Of a stretch of 64,000 nucleotides of DNA, positions 26,314-35,117 are shown piece by piece. The position numbers and the translations under genes were made by a program. Below the pieces are notes generated by a model. The model was not told the DNA's origin and searched no databases. It worked only from the letters and a program-made list of their open reading frames with translations. The number at the start of each line of letters is the position of its first letter. The first letter of the stretch is position 1. The stretch lies in NCBI GenBank assembly GCA_022843485.1, contig JALHNM010000003.1, positions 1 to 64,000 of the forward strand, written 5' to 3'. Origin of the DNA: Fimbriimonadaceae bacterium (GTDB taxonomy: Bacteria > Armatimonadota > Fimbriimonadia > Fimbriimonadales > Fimbriimonadaceae).

Positions 26314-28017
26314 CTACTCCTTCGACTCTTCGTCGTCGGAGCCCGCCTTGAGCAGCCCCTTGAGGCCGGCCAGGCGCTCGCCGATCGTCGCGCCGCCGGT
26401 GGGGGTGCGCATCGTGGCCTGCGGGGCCTCGGTGCTCTGCTCGCGGTGCATCGGTCGCCGACCGCGGCCGCGGTCGCCGCCGGGCCCGCCCATCGGCCCG
26501 CCGCGCCGGTCGCGGTTGCCGTAGCTGTAGTCCGCGCCCGGCTGGGCGCCGTCGCGGAGGCTCAGCACCATCCGCCGGTCCTCGGCCCGAAGGTCGATGA
26601 TCACCGGCTCGATGTCCTGGCCCTCTTCGAGCACCTCGTTCGGCTTCTTGACCCGCTTGTTGCTGCACTCGCTCAGCGGGAGGAACGCCTCGGCGCCCTC
26701 GGGGAGCCGGACGAAGGCGCCGCTCTGGACGATGCGGCTGACCTTGACCTGGATCTTCTGGCCCTGCTTATAGTTGTCCTTGATGAGGTTCCAGGGGTCC
26801 GGGAGCACCTGGCGCAGGCCAAGGCTGACCCGACCCGAGCCCTCGTCGAGCCGAAGGACCATGACGTTGATGTCGTCGCCCTCCTTGAGGACCTCCTTCG
26901 GGTGGTCGATGCGGTACCAGCTCATCTCGCTGATGTGCAGGAGGCCGTCGATCCCACCGAGGTCGACGAAGGCGCCGTAGTCCGTCAGCCGGCGCACGGT
27001 GCCCGGCATCACGTCCCCGACCTTCGTGTTCCCGAAGATGTTCTGCTTAACGTTGTCCCGCGACTCGTCCTCGGCCGCCTTGTTGCTCAGGACGACCTTG
27101 CGCCGCTCCCGGTCGACCTCGATGATCTTGACCTTGAGCGTCTGGCCGAGGAACTTCTCGATGTTCCGGAGCCGCCCGTTGCCGACGTGGGTCGCCGGGA
27201 CGAAGCCCCGGACGCCGATGTCGACCACGAGCCCGCCCTTGACCCGGTCGACGACCTGGGCCTCGAAGACCTTGCCCTCGTCGAAGGCGTCGAGCACCCT
27301 GAACCAGGTTTGGTCGAAGTCGGCCTTGCGCTTGGAGACGATCGGGTTGCCCTCGGCGCCGCTCGTCTTGATGACCACGACCTCGAAACGGTCGCCGGGT
27401 TGGACGATCCCCACCGCCGTGTCGACGTTGAGGTCGGTGAGTTCGCTGAGCGGCACGACGCCCTCGGCCTTGGTGCCGAGGTTGACGAAGACACGGTCCT
27501 TCTCGACCTGGATGACCTCGGCGTCCATCCGGTCGCCCCGGTTGATCCCCTTACTCGACTCGCGCTTGCTGTCGTCCGTGTCGAGGCTGGCGAGCGCCTG
27601 TTCGAACAGGTCCTCGTCGCTCGGCGTCGGCTCGGGAGCGGCCTTCGCTTCCGGGGCCGGAGCGGGCTCCGGCGCGGCGACGGCCTCGGGCTCGGCTACC
27701 GGCTCAGCCGCAGGCTCAGCGACGGCCACCGTCTCGGGAGCGGCTACCGGCTCGGCGGCAGGCTCTGGAGCGGATACCGGCTCAGCGGCGGGCACGGCCT
27801 CGGCCGAGGGCGCGGGGTCGGGCGTGGGCGCCGCTTCTGGGGCGCTCACGGCTTCGGGGGCGGTCGCCGGCTGCTCCGGCTCGGAGGCGGGGGTCGCAGC
27901 CTGGACGTCGGCCGACGGTGATTCCACCACCGGCTCGGGACTCGGCGCGACGCCACTCGCTTCGACGGCCGACGGCGCTTCGGCCGGGCCAGTGGTCGTC
28001 AATTCTTCGTCGTTCAT
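26314..28017 (-). CDS. rpsA: Ribosomal protein S1 with Ala/Pro/Glu-rich N-terminal extension
   Basis: S1 binds mRNA on the small ribosomal subunit and aids initiation. The 567-residue protein has four S1 domains: GDRMDAEVIQVEKDRVFVNL (from about residue 160), GKVFEAQVVDRVKGGLVVDI, DVMPGTVRRLTDYGAFVDL and GQKIQVKVSRIVQSGAFVRL, followed by a short Gly/Arg-rich tail. The first 150 residues are a low-complexity extension of Ala, Pro, Glu and Val with repeated AEPVAAPE-like units and no counterpart in standard S1. The start is ATG 28015-28017. A TACAAT -10 at 28077-28082 and a GC-rich hairpin in the leader (28031-28063) precede it. coaE follows directly. Confidence 0.92.
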   Translation of the reverse strand: MNDEELTTTGPAEAPSAVEASGVAPSPEPVVESPSADVQAATPASEPEQPATAPEAVSAPEAAPTPDPAPSAEAVPAAEPVSAPEPAAEPVAAPETVAVAEPAAEPVAEPEAVAAPEPAPAPEAKAAPEPTPSDEDLFEQALASLDTDDSKRESSKGINRGDRMDAEVIQVEKDRVFVNLGTKAEGVVPLSELTDLNVDTAVGIVQPGDRFEVVVIKTSGAEGNPIVSKRKADFDQTWFRVLDAFDEGKVFEAQVVDRVKGGLVVDIGVRGFVPATHVGNGRLRNIEKFLGQTLKVKIIEVDRERRKVVLSNKAAEDESRDNVKQNIFGNTKVGDVMPGTVRRLTDYGAFVDLGGIDGLLHISEMSWYRIDHPKEVLKEGDDINVMVLRLDEGSGRVSLGLRQVLPDPWNLIKDNYKQGQKIQVKVSRIVQSGAFVRLPEGAEAFLPLSECSNKRVKKPNEVLEEGQDIEPVIIDLRAEDRRMVLSLRDGAQPGADYSYGNRDRRGGPMGGPGGDRGRGRRPMHREQSTEAPQATMRTPTGGATIGERLAGLKGLLKAGSDDEESKE

Positions 28018-28074
28018 AGAGCGTGACCTGGCGCGGTGGCGGGGCCCTCAGGGCCCGCCTGGCGCCACTGAGCC

Positions 28075-29511
28075 CTATTGTAGCGTATCTCCGATTCGGC
28101 CCCCGGCCCAAACGTCGGCTGAAGACGAACGAAACCGGGCGAAAGCCTCGGAAAGGTCGGCGGCTCCGGGCTCGAACCGCTCGCCGGGCCTCCACGCCCT
28201 CCCCGCCGCCGACCGGACGTCCGGCCAGACCCCTACCCCCACCCCCGCGAGGAGGGCGGCCCCGACGGCCGGCCCTCCCACCCCAGCCCCCGACACCTCG
28301 CACGGGACCCCCGTAGCGTCGGCCAGCGACTGGGCCCAAAACCGCCCCTGCGCCCCGCCCCCGGTGAGTCGCAGCGCCGACGGCCGTCCGGCCACTCCGG
28401 ACACGAGCTCCAGAGCCTTCGCGAGGGAGAACGTGACCCCTTCGAAGACCGCCCGAGCGACGTGGCGCCGGTCGTGAGACAAAGTGAGCCCCAGGAGCGC
28501 CGCCCGGGCCCCTGGCGCCACGACCGGGCACCGCTCCCCGGCCAGAGCAGGGACGAACGTGAGCCCGTCGGCCCCCGGCGGGGCCCCGGCGGCGAGCGCC
28601 GCCATCTCGTCGAAGCTCGCTTCCGGGAACCAGACGTCCCGAGCCCAACGGACCGCGCCGCCGCACGACAGGACGACACCCATGACGTGCCAACGGCCGT
28701 CGGCGTGGGCGAAGGCCTGCAACGAATCCGGGACGCCTTCGGGCATCGCATCGAGCCCGGCGAACACCACGCCGCTCGTGCCGAGGCTGACGCTCACGAC
28801 GCCCGGGCCTACGGCCCCGACCTCGACCGCCCCGGCCGCTTGGTCCCCCGCCCCAGCCACCACGGGCACACCGTCCTGTGTCTCCCCCGTCACCTCCCAC
28901 GACTCGCGGACCACGGGGAAGAGCGACGGGACGAGTTCCAGGCCCAGGATCCCTTCGACCCACCATTCGCGCGCGCGAACGTCGAAGAGCCCGACCCCAG
29001 AGGCGTCGCTCGGGTCCGTCGCCGCCTCGCCGGTCAACCGGTACCGGACGAAGTCCTTTGGCAGGAGCGCCCGGGTCGCCTGCCCGAAGCGGCTCAGCTC
29101 GTTGTTCCGCATCCACAGCAGCTTGGGCGCTTGGAACCCAGTCAGCATCGGGTTGCCGGTGACCTGCCGCACCCGGTCGGCGCCCAAAGTCGCCTCGATC
29201 TCACGGCACTCCTCGCGGGTGCGCTGGTCACACCAGATCGGGGCGGGCCGCAAGACGCGATCCTCGGCGTCGAGGACGACCGCCCCGTGCATCTGGCCGG
29301 TGAGCCCGATCGCGTCTACGTCCGTGCCCAAGCGGCCGAGGCACGCCTGGACCCCCGCCCACCACTCCTCCGGGTCCTGCTCGGCCCAAAGCGGGTGAGG
29401 GGTCTGGAGGGTGAGGGGTTCGGACGCTTCGGCGAGCGTGACCCCTTGGTCGTCGACGAGGACGGCCTTGACCGCGCTCGTGCCCACGTCGACCCCGAGC
29501 AGCCTCGCCAT
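28075..29511 (-). CDS. xylB: FGGY-family carbohydrate kinase, xylulokinase-like
   Basis: This 478-residue sugar kinase is most like xylulokinase, which phosphorylates D-xylulose at O5. It has the N-terminal ATPase motif LGVDVGTSAVKAVL, the substrate-binding GLTGQMHGAV with the usual MHG triad, WCDQRT, and the C-terminal FGGY-type ATP motif RLTGGGAQGRFWAQ. Bacterial glycerol kinase motifs are absent. I chose ATG 29509-29511 rather than upstream candidates because a -10 TACACT (minus strand, 29519-29524) lies 7 bases before it. It is divergent from ppx/gppA with only 25 bases between the two starts. Confidence 0.9.
   Translation of the reverse strand: MARLLGVDVGTSAVKAVLVDDQGVTLAEASEPLTLQTPHPLWAEQDPEEWWAGVQACLGRLGTDVDAIGLTGQMHGAVVLDAEDRVLRPAPIWCDQRTREECREIEATLGADRVRQVTGNPMLTGFQAPKLLWMRNNELSRFGQATRALLPKDFVRYRLTGEAATDPSDASGVGLFDVRAREWWVEGILGLELVPSLFPVVRESWEVTGETQDGVPVVAGAGDQAAGAVEVGAVGPGVVSVSLGTSGVVFAGLDAMPEGVPDSLQAFAHADGRWHVMGVVLSCGGAVRWARDVWFPEASFDEMAALAAGAPPGADGLTFVPALAGERCPVVAPGARAALLGLTLSHDRRHVARAVFEGVTFSLAKALELVSGVAGRPSALRLTGGGAQGRFWAQSLADATGVPCEVSGAGVGGPAVGAALLAGVGVGVWPDVRSAAGRAWRPGERFEPGAADLSEAFARFRSSSADVWAGGRIGDTLQ
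28077..28082 (-). promoter_or_regulatory. Candidate -10 of the rpsA-coaE operon
   Basis: TACAAT on the minus strand overlaps the stop region of xylB, about 60 bases before the rpsA start. The leader it would produce contains a GC-rich hairpin with GGGCCC arms near 28031-28063, which could take part in S1 autoregulation; that is inference only. Confidence 0.45.
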
Positions 29512-29518
29512 GGGCCCG

Positions 29519-29528
29519 AGTGTACACT
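29519..29528. promoter_or_regulatory. Palindromic bidirectional -10 element
   Basis: AGTGTACACT is a perfect 10-base palindrome, so both strands read TACACT. The plus-strand hexamer is 8 bases before the ppx/gppA ATG and the minus-strand hexamer is 7 bases before the xylB ATG. Both genes are therefore predicted to be leaderless and driven by one shared symmetric element. Confidence 0.65.
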
Positions 29529-29536
29529 GGCACCCC

Positions 29537-30466
29537 ATGGTCAAGGCCGTCGTCGACGTCGGGTCGAACTCAGTCCTCCTCGTCGTCGCCGAACGGACCG
29601 CGGACGGGTGGCGTCAGCTCGCGGAGACCTCCGAGGTGACCGGCCTTGGCAAAGGGACGAAGACCACCGGCCGACTCGGAGAGCCAGGGATGGCCGACAC
29701 GCTAGCGGCACTCCAGCGCGCCTTCGCGATGGCGACGTCGTTGGGGGCGGAGTCCGTGGCGGCGGCGGCCACGATGGCGGCGCGGATCGCGACCAACACC
29801 TCCGAGTTCCTCGAACGGGCCGGGGCCCAGGGCACGCCCGTGACGGTGCTGAGCGGCGAGGCGGAGGCCGAGCTTGGCTTCCTGGCCGTGGCCGGTGACC
29901 CATTGTTCGCGGCGGTCGAGACCCTCAGCATCGTCGACCCGGGCGGGCACTCGACCGAGCTCGTCACCGCTCATCGGCGCGGGGACGGGTGGGACGTGGC
30001 GTTCCGCCGGAGCTACCCGATCGGCGCGCTGGCCCTCCGCGAAGGGTCGCTGGCACCCGACGCTCCCGGCTTCCCCGAGCGCCTGGCCGCCGTGGCCGAG
30101 ATCGACCGGGCTATCGGTCTCGAGTACCGGCCCCACACCGCCGGCACGGTCGTGACCCTCGGCGCGACGGGCACGAACCTCGTCTCGATCCGCGAAGCCT
30201 TGACGAGTTGGCAGCCGGAGCACGTCCATGGGGCGTGGCTCGACTTCGAGGAGGTCAGCAAGGCGGTCGGGTGGCTCAGCGGGCTGGGGGACGCCGCTCG
30301 CCGGGCGGTGGTCGGCCTCGAACCTGGTCGCGAGCACACGATCCACGCGGGGGCGCTCATCCTCGAGCGGTTCCTCTACGCGCTCCACGTCCTCGGCTGC
30401 ACCGTGAGCGTGCGCGGGTGGCGCCACGCGCTGCTCGAAACTCCCGAAACGCTCGCCCTCCGCTAG
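29537..30466 (+). CDS. Ppx/GppA phosphatase family protein
   Basis: Ppx/GppA enzymes hydrolyse polyphosphate or guanosine pentaphosphate. The 309-residue protein has the family actin-like fold motifs AVVDVGSNSVLLVVAE, an SGEAEAELGFLAVAG segment holding the catalytic Glu, IVDPGGHSTELV for phosphate binding, and a C-terminal VTLGATGTNL stretch. It lacks the long C-terminal HD-like domain of E. coli Ppx, so it is the short form, and polyphosphatase versus GppA activity cannot be decided. ATG 29537 follows the shared -10 by 8 bases. Confidence 0.88.
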   Translation: MVKAVVDVGSNSVLLVVAERTADGWRQLAETSEVTGLGKGTKTTGRLGEPGMADTLAALQRAFAMATSLGAESVAAAATMAARIATNTSEFLERAGAQGTPVTVLSGEAEAELGFLAVAGDPLFAAVETLSIVDPGGHSTELVTAHRRGDGWDVAFRRSYPIGALALREGSLAPDAPGFPERLAAVAEIDRAIGLEYRPHTAGTVVTLGATGTNLVSIREALTSWQPEHVHGAWLDFEEVSKAVGWLSGLGDAARRAVVGLEPGREHTIHAGALILERFLYALHVLGCTVSVRGWRHALLETPETLALR

Positions 30467-30526
30467 ACGCTTGGCCACTTTACGGCCGACTTTGGACGCG
30501 GATACCATGACATGAGAGGTCGTGTC

Positions 30527-30943
30527 ATGAGTTTCTTCCAGGGGATGTCCGGTCGGCAGAAAGTGGCGACGACGGGGCTGGTCGCCGCGTCGGTCCTGGC
30601 CGTGGGCTTCGTCGGCCAGCGACAGCTCTCGACGCCGCCGCAGAGCGCTGCGCAACCTCTGCTTTCGACGTCCCGGACGACCGACGGCCCGACCCCCCGG
30701 CCTCCCGTCGCTTCGATAAAGAGTGAGCGCGCCCCTGCCCGCCCGGCCTACGGTTCGGTGTCGCTGAACAGGGCGAGCCAGCAGGAACTGGAGACGCTCC
30801 CTCGCGTGGGCCCCGCCATCGCCCAGCGCATCATCGCTTACCGGCAACAGAACGGCGGGTTCAAGACGATCGACGAGTTGGACAACGTCAAGGGGATCGG
30901 CCCCAAAACCCTCGCCCAGATCCGGCCGTACGTCCGCCTGTGA
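30527..30943 (+). CDS. comEA: ComEA-like helix-hairpin-helix protein
   Basis: ComEA-type proteins bind DNA outside the membrane for uptake in natural transformation. This 138-residue protein has an N-terminal membrane anchor (KVATTGLVAASVLAVGFVG), a Pro/Ser/Thr-rich spacer, and a C-terminal double helix-hairpin-helix: LNRASQQELETLPRVGPAIA, then FKTIDELDNVKGIGPKTLA. I chose ATG 30527 because GAGAGGT lies 6 bases upstream and TACCAT at 30503-30508 would start transcription just before it. Its stop overlaps the methyltransferase start as GTGA. A DNA uptake role is inferred; no comEC is present in the window. Confidence 0.85.
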   Translation: MSFFQGMSGRQKVATTGLVAASVLAVGFVGQRQLSTPPQSAAQPLLSTSRTTDGPTPRPPVASIKSERAPARPAYGSVSLNRASQQELETLPRVGPAIAQRIIAYRQQNGGFKTIDELDNVKGIGPKTLAQIRPYVRL

Positions 30944-31557
30944 GCGAGCGTTGGCCGGCCCTTGACGACCCCGGGTTCTCGGCGTTCTGGGCGGACTACC
31001 ACCGGACGGTCGAGGCGAAGGGTCTCAACCCTTTCCTTTCGATCCTGGAACCGCTCTTGCCGCCCCCGGGCGTGGCGCTGGACCTCGGTGCGGGGACGGG
31101 GCGGCACGCCGTGTGGCTCCTGGAGCGCGGCTGGCGCGTCGAGGCCGTGGACGCCGACCCGGAGGCCCTGGCCGCCCTCACCGAGCGAGTCCCGGTCGGG
31201 AGTCCCCTGACACTCCAGGCCGCCTCGTTTGAGGAGGCGACGTTCCCCCCTTGTCGGCTCGCCCTCTGCGTGTTCAGCCTGTTCTTCACGCGGCCCGAAT
31301 CGTTCGAAGACGTCTGGCAACGGCTCGTGACGGCGATCGAGCCGGGTGGGGTGTTCGCCGGGCAGTTCCTCGGACCGAGCGACGAGTGGGTCGGTACCGG
31401 ACTCTCCGTCCACTCCCGGGCCGAACTCGAGGCGCTCCTCACCGGGTTCGAAGTCCTGCACTTCGAAGAGATCGATCGCCCGGGCCAGACCGCGGAAGGG
31501 ACGCCGAAGCACTGGCACGTCTTCCATGTCGTGGCGCGACGCACCCACGCGCGCTAG
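30940..31557 (+). CDS. SAM-dependent methyltransferase (class I)
   Basis: The 205-residue protein has the class I methyltransferase core: the glycine-rich SAM site VALDLGAGTGRHAVWL, the acidic loop VEAVDADPEAL, and CVFSLFFTRP at motif IV, resembling TehB/UbiE-type small methyltransferases. The substrate is unknown. The GTG start at 30940 overlaps the comEA stop, so the two genes are translationally coupled. No methyl-acceptor clue comes from the neighbours. Confidence 0.8.
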   Translation: MSERWPALDDPGFSAFWADYHRTVEAKGLNPFLSILEPLLPPPGVALDLGAGTGRHAVWLLERGWRVEAVDADPEALAALTERVPVGSPLTLQAASFEEATFPPCRLALCVFSLFFTRPESFEDVWQRLVTAIEPGGVFAGQFLGPSDEWVGTGLSVHSRAELEALLTGFEVLHFEEIDRPGQTAEGTPKHWHVFHVVARRTHAR

Positions 31558-31635
31558 GCCTCAAGTCCCAGGCTCCAGGTCGGCCTCCGTCTTACGGCAC
31601 GGACGTGCGTCTACCGCCCCCGGTACCCTCGGCCG

Positions 31636-32652
31636 ATGCCGATCCGACCGATGGAGTGGGCGGGTGACCACCTTCGCCTCCTGGACCAGCGCCGCCTCCC
31701 GCTCGAGGAGGTGTGGCTCGAACTCCGGACGTGGGAGGACGTGCGTGACGCCATCCGGGACATGGCCGTGCGCGGCGCCCCGGCGATCGGGGTGGCCGCC
31801 GCCTACGGTCTTGCGCTAGCCGCCCGGTCCCTGCACGACACTTTGCCGGGTCACGCGCGAGTCGAACGGGAGCGGTCGAGCCTGGAGCCGGCCAGGGCCG
31901 GGCTCGCCGCCTCCCGGCCAACGGCGGTCAACCTCTTCTGGGCACTCGACCGGGTGATGGCGCTGCCCGACATGGGCCCGGAGGCCGTACTCAGCGAGGC
32001 CCGGGCGATCGAGCGCGAGGACCTCGAGATGAACCTCGCCATCGGCGAGCACGGCGCAAGCCTCGTCCCGGCCGGGGCGAGGGTGCTCACGATTTGCAAC
32101 ACGGGGAGCCTCGCCACAGCCGGCCACGGCACCGCGCTCGGCATCGTCCGCACCGCCTATGCTCAGGGCAAGGTCGCCCACGTGACCTCGTGCGAGACGC
32201 GGCCCCGCCAGCAAGGGCTGCGCCTCACCGCGTGGGAGCTCATGCGGGAGGGAATTCCGTTCTCGTCGATCGCCGACTCCGCCGCCGCAAGCCTGATGCG
32301 CTCCGGGCGGGTCGACCTTGTCGTGGTCGGCGCCGACCGCATCGCAGCGAACGGCGACACCGCCAACAAGATCGGGACCTACGCGCTCGCGGTGGCGGCC
32401 CGGTACCACGGTGTTCCCTTCGTCGTGGCCGCCCCAAGTTCGACCCTCGACCCCTCGCTGGCGACGGGCGACGGCATCCCCATCGAAGAGCGTGACGCCA
32501 ACGAACTGACGGAGACGGAGGGCGTCCGCGTCGCCCCGATCGGCTGTCCCGTCTTCAACCCGGGGTTCGACGTGACCCCCGGCGAACTGATCACGGCGAT
32601 CGTCACGGAGCAAGGCGTGCACCGCCCCCCGTTCTCGTTCGGCCCCGGCTAG
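31636..32652 (+). CDS. mtnA: Methylthioribose-1-phosphate isomerase
   Basis: MtnA converts 5-methylthioribose 1-phosphate to 5-methylthioribulose 1-phosphate in the methionine salvage pathway. The 338-residue protein is full length and has IRDMAVRGAPAIGVAAAYG near the N terminus, the catalytic cysteine Cys154 in ICNTGSLAT, and the catalytic Asp234 in VVGADRIAANGDTANKIGT. This distinguishes it from the related eIF2B subunits. TACCCT at 31624-31629 is 6 bases before the ATG, fitting a leaderless start. Other salvage genes are not in the window; the nucleoside phosphorylase next to it acts on pyrimidines. Confidence 0.95.
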   Translation: MPIRPMEWAGDHLRLLDQRRLPLEEVWLELRTWEDVRDAIRDMAVRGAPAIGVAAAYGLALAARSLHDTLPGHARVERERSSLEPARAGLAASRPTAVNLFWALDRVMALPDMGPEAVLSEARAIEREDLEMNLAIGEHGASLVPAGARVLTICNTGSLATAGHGTALGIVRTAYAQGKVAHVTSCETRPRQQGLRLTAWELMREGIPFSSIADSAAASLMRSGRVDLVVVGADRIAANGDTANKIGTYALAVAARYHGVPFVVAAPSSTLDPSLATGDGIPIEERDANELTETEGVRVAPIGCPVFNPGFDVTPGELITAIVTEQGVHRPPFSFGPG

Positions 32653-32721
32653 CCCCCGGTAGAACGATCCAGACCAGGTCACTCGCATCGCACCGCCTGA
32701 CGGCCGGGCCACAATGCCGGG

Positions 32722-34050
32722 ATGGACGTTCGCGCGCTGATCGAGGCCAAGCGGGACGGGCGCGCCCACTCGAGCGACGACCTAAGGGCCCTCGCACGGG
32801 GGGCGGCGGACGGCTCGATCCCGGACTACCAACTCGCGGCGTGGCTCATGGCCGCGTACCTGCGGGGTCTCTCGCCCCAGGAGACCGCCGACCTCACCCT
32901 CGCAATGGCGGAGAGCGGCGAGCGGCTGGACCTCACTGGGCTCCCAAAGCCCTGGCTCGACAAGCACTCGACGGGCGGGGTCGGAGACAAAACGACCCTC
33001 GTCGTGCTCCCCGTCCTCGCCGCTTGCGGCCTGACCGTCGTCAAGATGAGCGGCCGGGGCCTCGGCGTGACGGGCGGGACGATCGACAAGCTCGAGAGCG
33101 TCCCTGGGTTCCGCACCGACCTCTCCCCCGAGGAGATGAAGGACCAAGCGGCCAGGATCGGCGTCGCCCTCACCGGACAGACGCCAAGGCTCGCCCCGGC
33201 CGACAAGGCTCTCTACGCCCTGCGCGACGTGACGGGCACGGTCGCTTCCGTGCCCCTCATCACTGCGAGCGTCCTGAGCAAGAAGATCGCGGGCGGGGCG
33301 GAGACGGTCGTGCTGGACGTGAAGTGCGGGAGCGGGGGGTTCATGCACAGCCCCGCGGAGGCGACGGCCCTCGCCGAGTCGCTCGTCCGGGTGGGTTCGC
33401 TGGCCGGGCTCACCGTCCGGGCCCTGGTCACCGACATGGATCAGCCCCTCGGCGCGGCGGTCGGCAACGCGCTCGAGGTCAAGGAGGCGCTGGCCGTGTT
33501 GGCGGGGTCTCGCTCGGCCCGATGGTCCGGGGGCCCTACCGCCCGGTTCCGCGATCTCTGCCTGACCCTTGCCGGGCAAGCCCTCGAGGCCGTGGGCCGG
33601 GGCGACCGAGCGACGGCCGAGGAGGTGCTCGCCTCAGGCGCCGCCTTGTCCAAAGCCCGGACGTGGTTCGAGGCGCAGGGGGCGGATCCCTCCGTCTTCG
33701 ACCGGGAGGACTGGCTGTGCGCCCCCGTCGTGGTGACCGTGCCCGCCCCGGCGTCGGGCTTCCTCTCGCGCCTCGATGCGCGCGAGGTCGGGGAGGCGGC
33801 TCTCGGCCTCGGTGCGGGACGGGCGACGAAGGCCGACACGATCGACCCCCGCGTCGGGCTCGTTCTGCGGGCCAGCGTCGGCGAGAGGGTCGAGCGGGGA
33901 GAACCACTGATCGAGGTGCACGCCGCGACCACCGAGGCGGCGGCGGCGGTCGCGACCCGGCTCGCCTCGGCGGTCTCGGTCTCGCCCGATCCCGTGACCC
34001 CGCCTCCCCTCGTGCTGAGCCGGATCGAGGGCCCGCGGACCGGCGGTTAG
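32722..34050 (+). CDS. Pyrimidine-nucleoside (thymidine) phosphorylase
   Basis: This enzyme splits thymidine and related pyrimidine nucleosides with phosphate into base and sugar 1-phosphate. The 442-residue protein contains the family signature WLDKHSTGGVGDKTTL (KHSTGGVGDK at residues 81-90), SGRGLGVTGGTIDKLES, the LSKKIAGGAETVVLDVKCG block, and the C-terminal PYNP domain. It could be called deoA or pdp; substrate range cannot be read from sequence. The start ATG 32722 has CACAAT 6 bases upstream. Its TAG shares two bases with the TAA of the convergent membrane protein gene. Confidence 0.93.
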   Translation: MDVRALIEAKRDGRAHSSDDLRALARGAADGSIPDYQLAAWLMAAYLRGLSPQETADLTLAMAESGERLDLTGLPKPWLDKHSTGGVGDKTTLVVLPVLAACGLTVVKMSGRGLGVTGGTIDKLESVPGFRTDLSPEEMKDQAARIGVALTGQTPRLAPADKALYALRDVTGTVASVPLITASVLSKKIAGGAETVVLDVKCGSGGFMHSPAEATALAESLVRVGSLAGLTVRALVTDMDQPLGAAVGNALEVKEALAVLAGSRSARWSGGPTARFRDLCLTLAGQALEAVGRGDRATAEEVLASGAALSKARTWFEAQGADPSVFDREDWLCAPVVVTVPAPASGFLSRLDAREVGEAALGLGAGRATKADTIDPRVGLVLRASVGERVERGEPLIEVHAATTEAAAAVATRLASAVSVSPDPVTPPPLVLSRIEGPRTGG

Positions 34051-35117
34051 CCCGCGAGCCGCTGGAGCGACGAACGGAACCGAGCCTGGGACCGGGACCC
34101 CGGCTTCCAGCGCACTCCGAACGCCGCTGCCAGCCCCACCAACGCCGCCCCGACCCCGATCCAGAGGGCCCTGCCGACCACGATGGAGGCCCACCGCACC
34201 GGACGAGGCGCCGCCACCGCATTGGCCGTCGCCGTGGCAGTCTCGCTCACGCGGAGCGACGCGGCGAGCAATCGCTGTTCAAGGTCCGGGCCGACCTCCG
34301 CCCACGCCCTTGCTTGGGCTGGGACGTCCCCCACCTGGGTCAGAAAGTCGCCCGGACTGTAGATGTAACCCAGATAGGCGTCAGAGGCCAGCCACCAGGA
34401 CATATCCTGGTCGCTCCGGGGGGCCATCAAGGGGGCCCAAGTGGTCCCGCCGACCCGGTAGCCCCCCAGCCAGACCTTCAGGCGAGGATCGACGACGGTC
34501 ATGTTCACCAGCCGCAACCCGACCGGCACTTCGGTGTTTTGCGCGGCACGGCTGATCCGTCGGACCGAGTCGGCGTACTGTTTGTACTCGGCCGCGATGT
34601 GGGCCTGGCCCCTCGCATCGGCGAGGGCTTGCTGGTCCGAGACCAGGCGACCGTCGGTTGGCCGGAAGACCGATCCGTCCGACGCAACCCACGCCAATCC
34701 AATGGACACAGCCAGGCTCGCGCCGGCCAGGACCCAAGGTCGCGGGAACGACCTGCCGACGAGGAACACGATTCCCAGCGCGACCGCGAGGAAGATGCCG
34801 AAGCTCCTAAGGTCGGGCAGAGTCACGAAGATAAGGTGCCACCCGACGAACGTCGCCGCCAAGAGCCCGACGCCGCAGAGGGCTACCCGCACCGCGGTCG
34901 AACCCCGGCGAGGGACCAGCGCCTCGGGCGGGCCGAAGTCGAGCACCGCCGCCCGCGCGGCCGCCTCGGGGCCCAGCCCGGCCTCGACCAAGGACTGCGT
35001 CGCGTCAGAGAGATGGGACTCGGCCTCGCGGACCGTCGAGACGAGTTCGGCCTCGGTCGTCTTCCCGCTCAGGTGACGGGCCAGCTCGACCTTGTACCAG
35101 GCGACGTAGTCAAACAC
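34047..35117 (-). CDS. Membrane protein with HAAS-like N-terminal domain, PadR partner
   Basis: The 356-residue protein starts with a helical cytoplasmic domain of about 70 residues (YKVELARHLSGKTTEAELVS, EAESHLSDATQSL) resembling the HAAS/DUF1700 domain often encoded next to PadR regulators. Four membrane helices follow around residues 78-140, then an extracytoplasmic region of about 170 residues and a final helix (IGVGAALVGLAAAFGV). The exact family is uncertain. It overlaps the PadR gene by 8 bases and is surely cotranscribed with it. By analogy with such pairs it may sense or answer envelope stress, but that is inference. Confidence 0.8.
   Translation of the reverse strand: MFDYVAWYKVELARHLSGKTTEAELVSTVREAESHLSDATQSLVEAGLGPEAAARAAVLDFGPPEALVPRRGSTAVRVALCGVGLLAATFVGWHLIFVTLPDLRSFGIFLAVALGIVFLVGRSFPRPWVLAGASLAVSIGLAWVASDGSVFRPTDGRLVSDQQALADARGQAHIAAEYKQYADSVRRISRAAQNTEVPVGLRLVNMTVVDPRLKVWLGGYRVGGTTWAPLMAPRSDQDMSWWLASDAYLGYIYSPGDFLTQVGDVPAQARAWAEVGPDLEQRLLAASLRVSETATATANAVAAPRPVRWASIVVGRALWIGVGAALVGLAAAFGVRWKPGSRSQARFRSSLQRLAG

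Noticed and set aside
26281-26316. A functional S1-CoaE fusion by stop-codon read-through
   Set aside because: Possible because the frames agree, but the perfectly placed AAGGAG before ACG makes separate initiation simpler; kept only as an alternative in the coaE finding.
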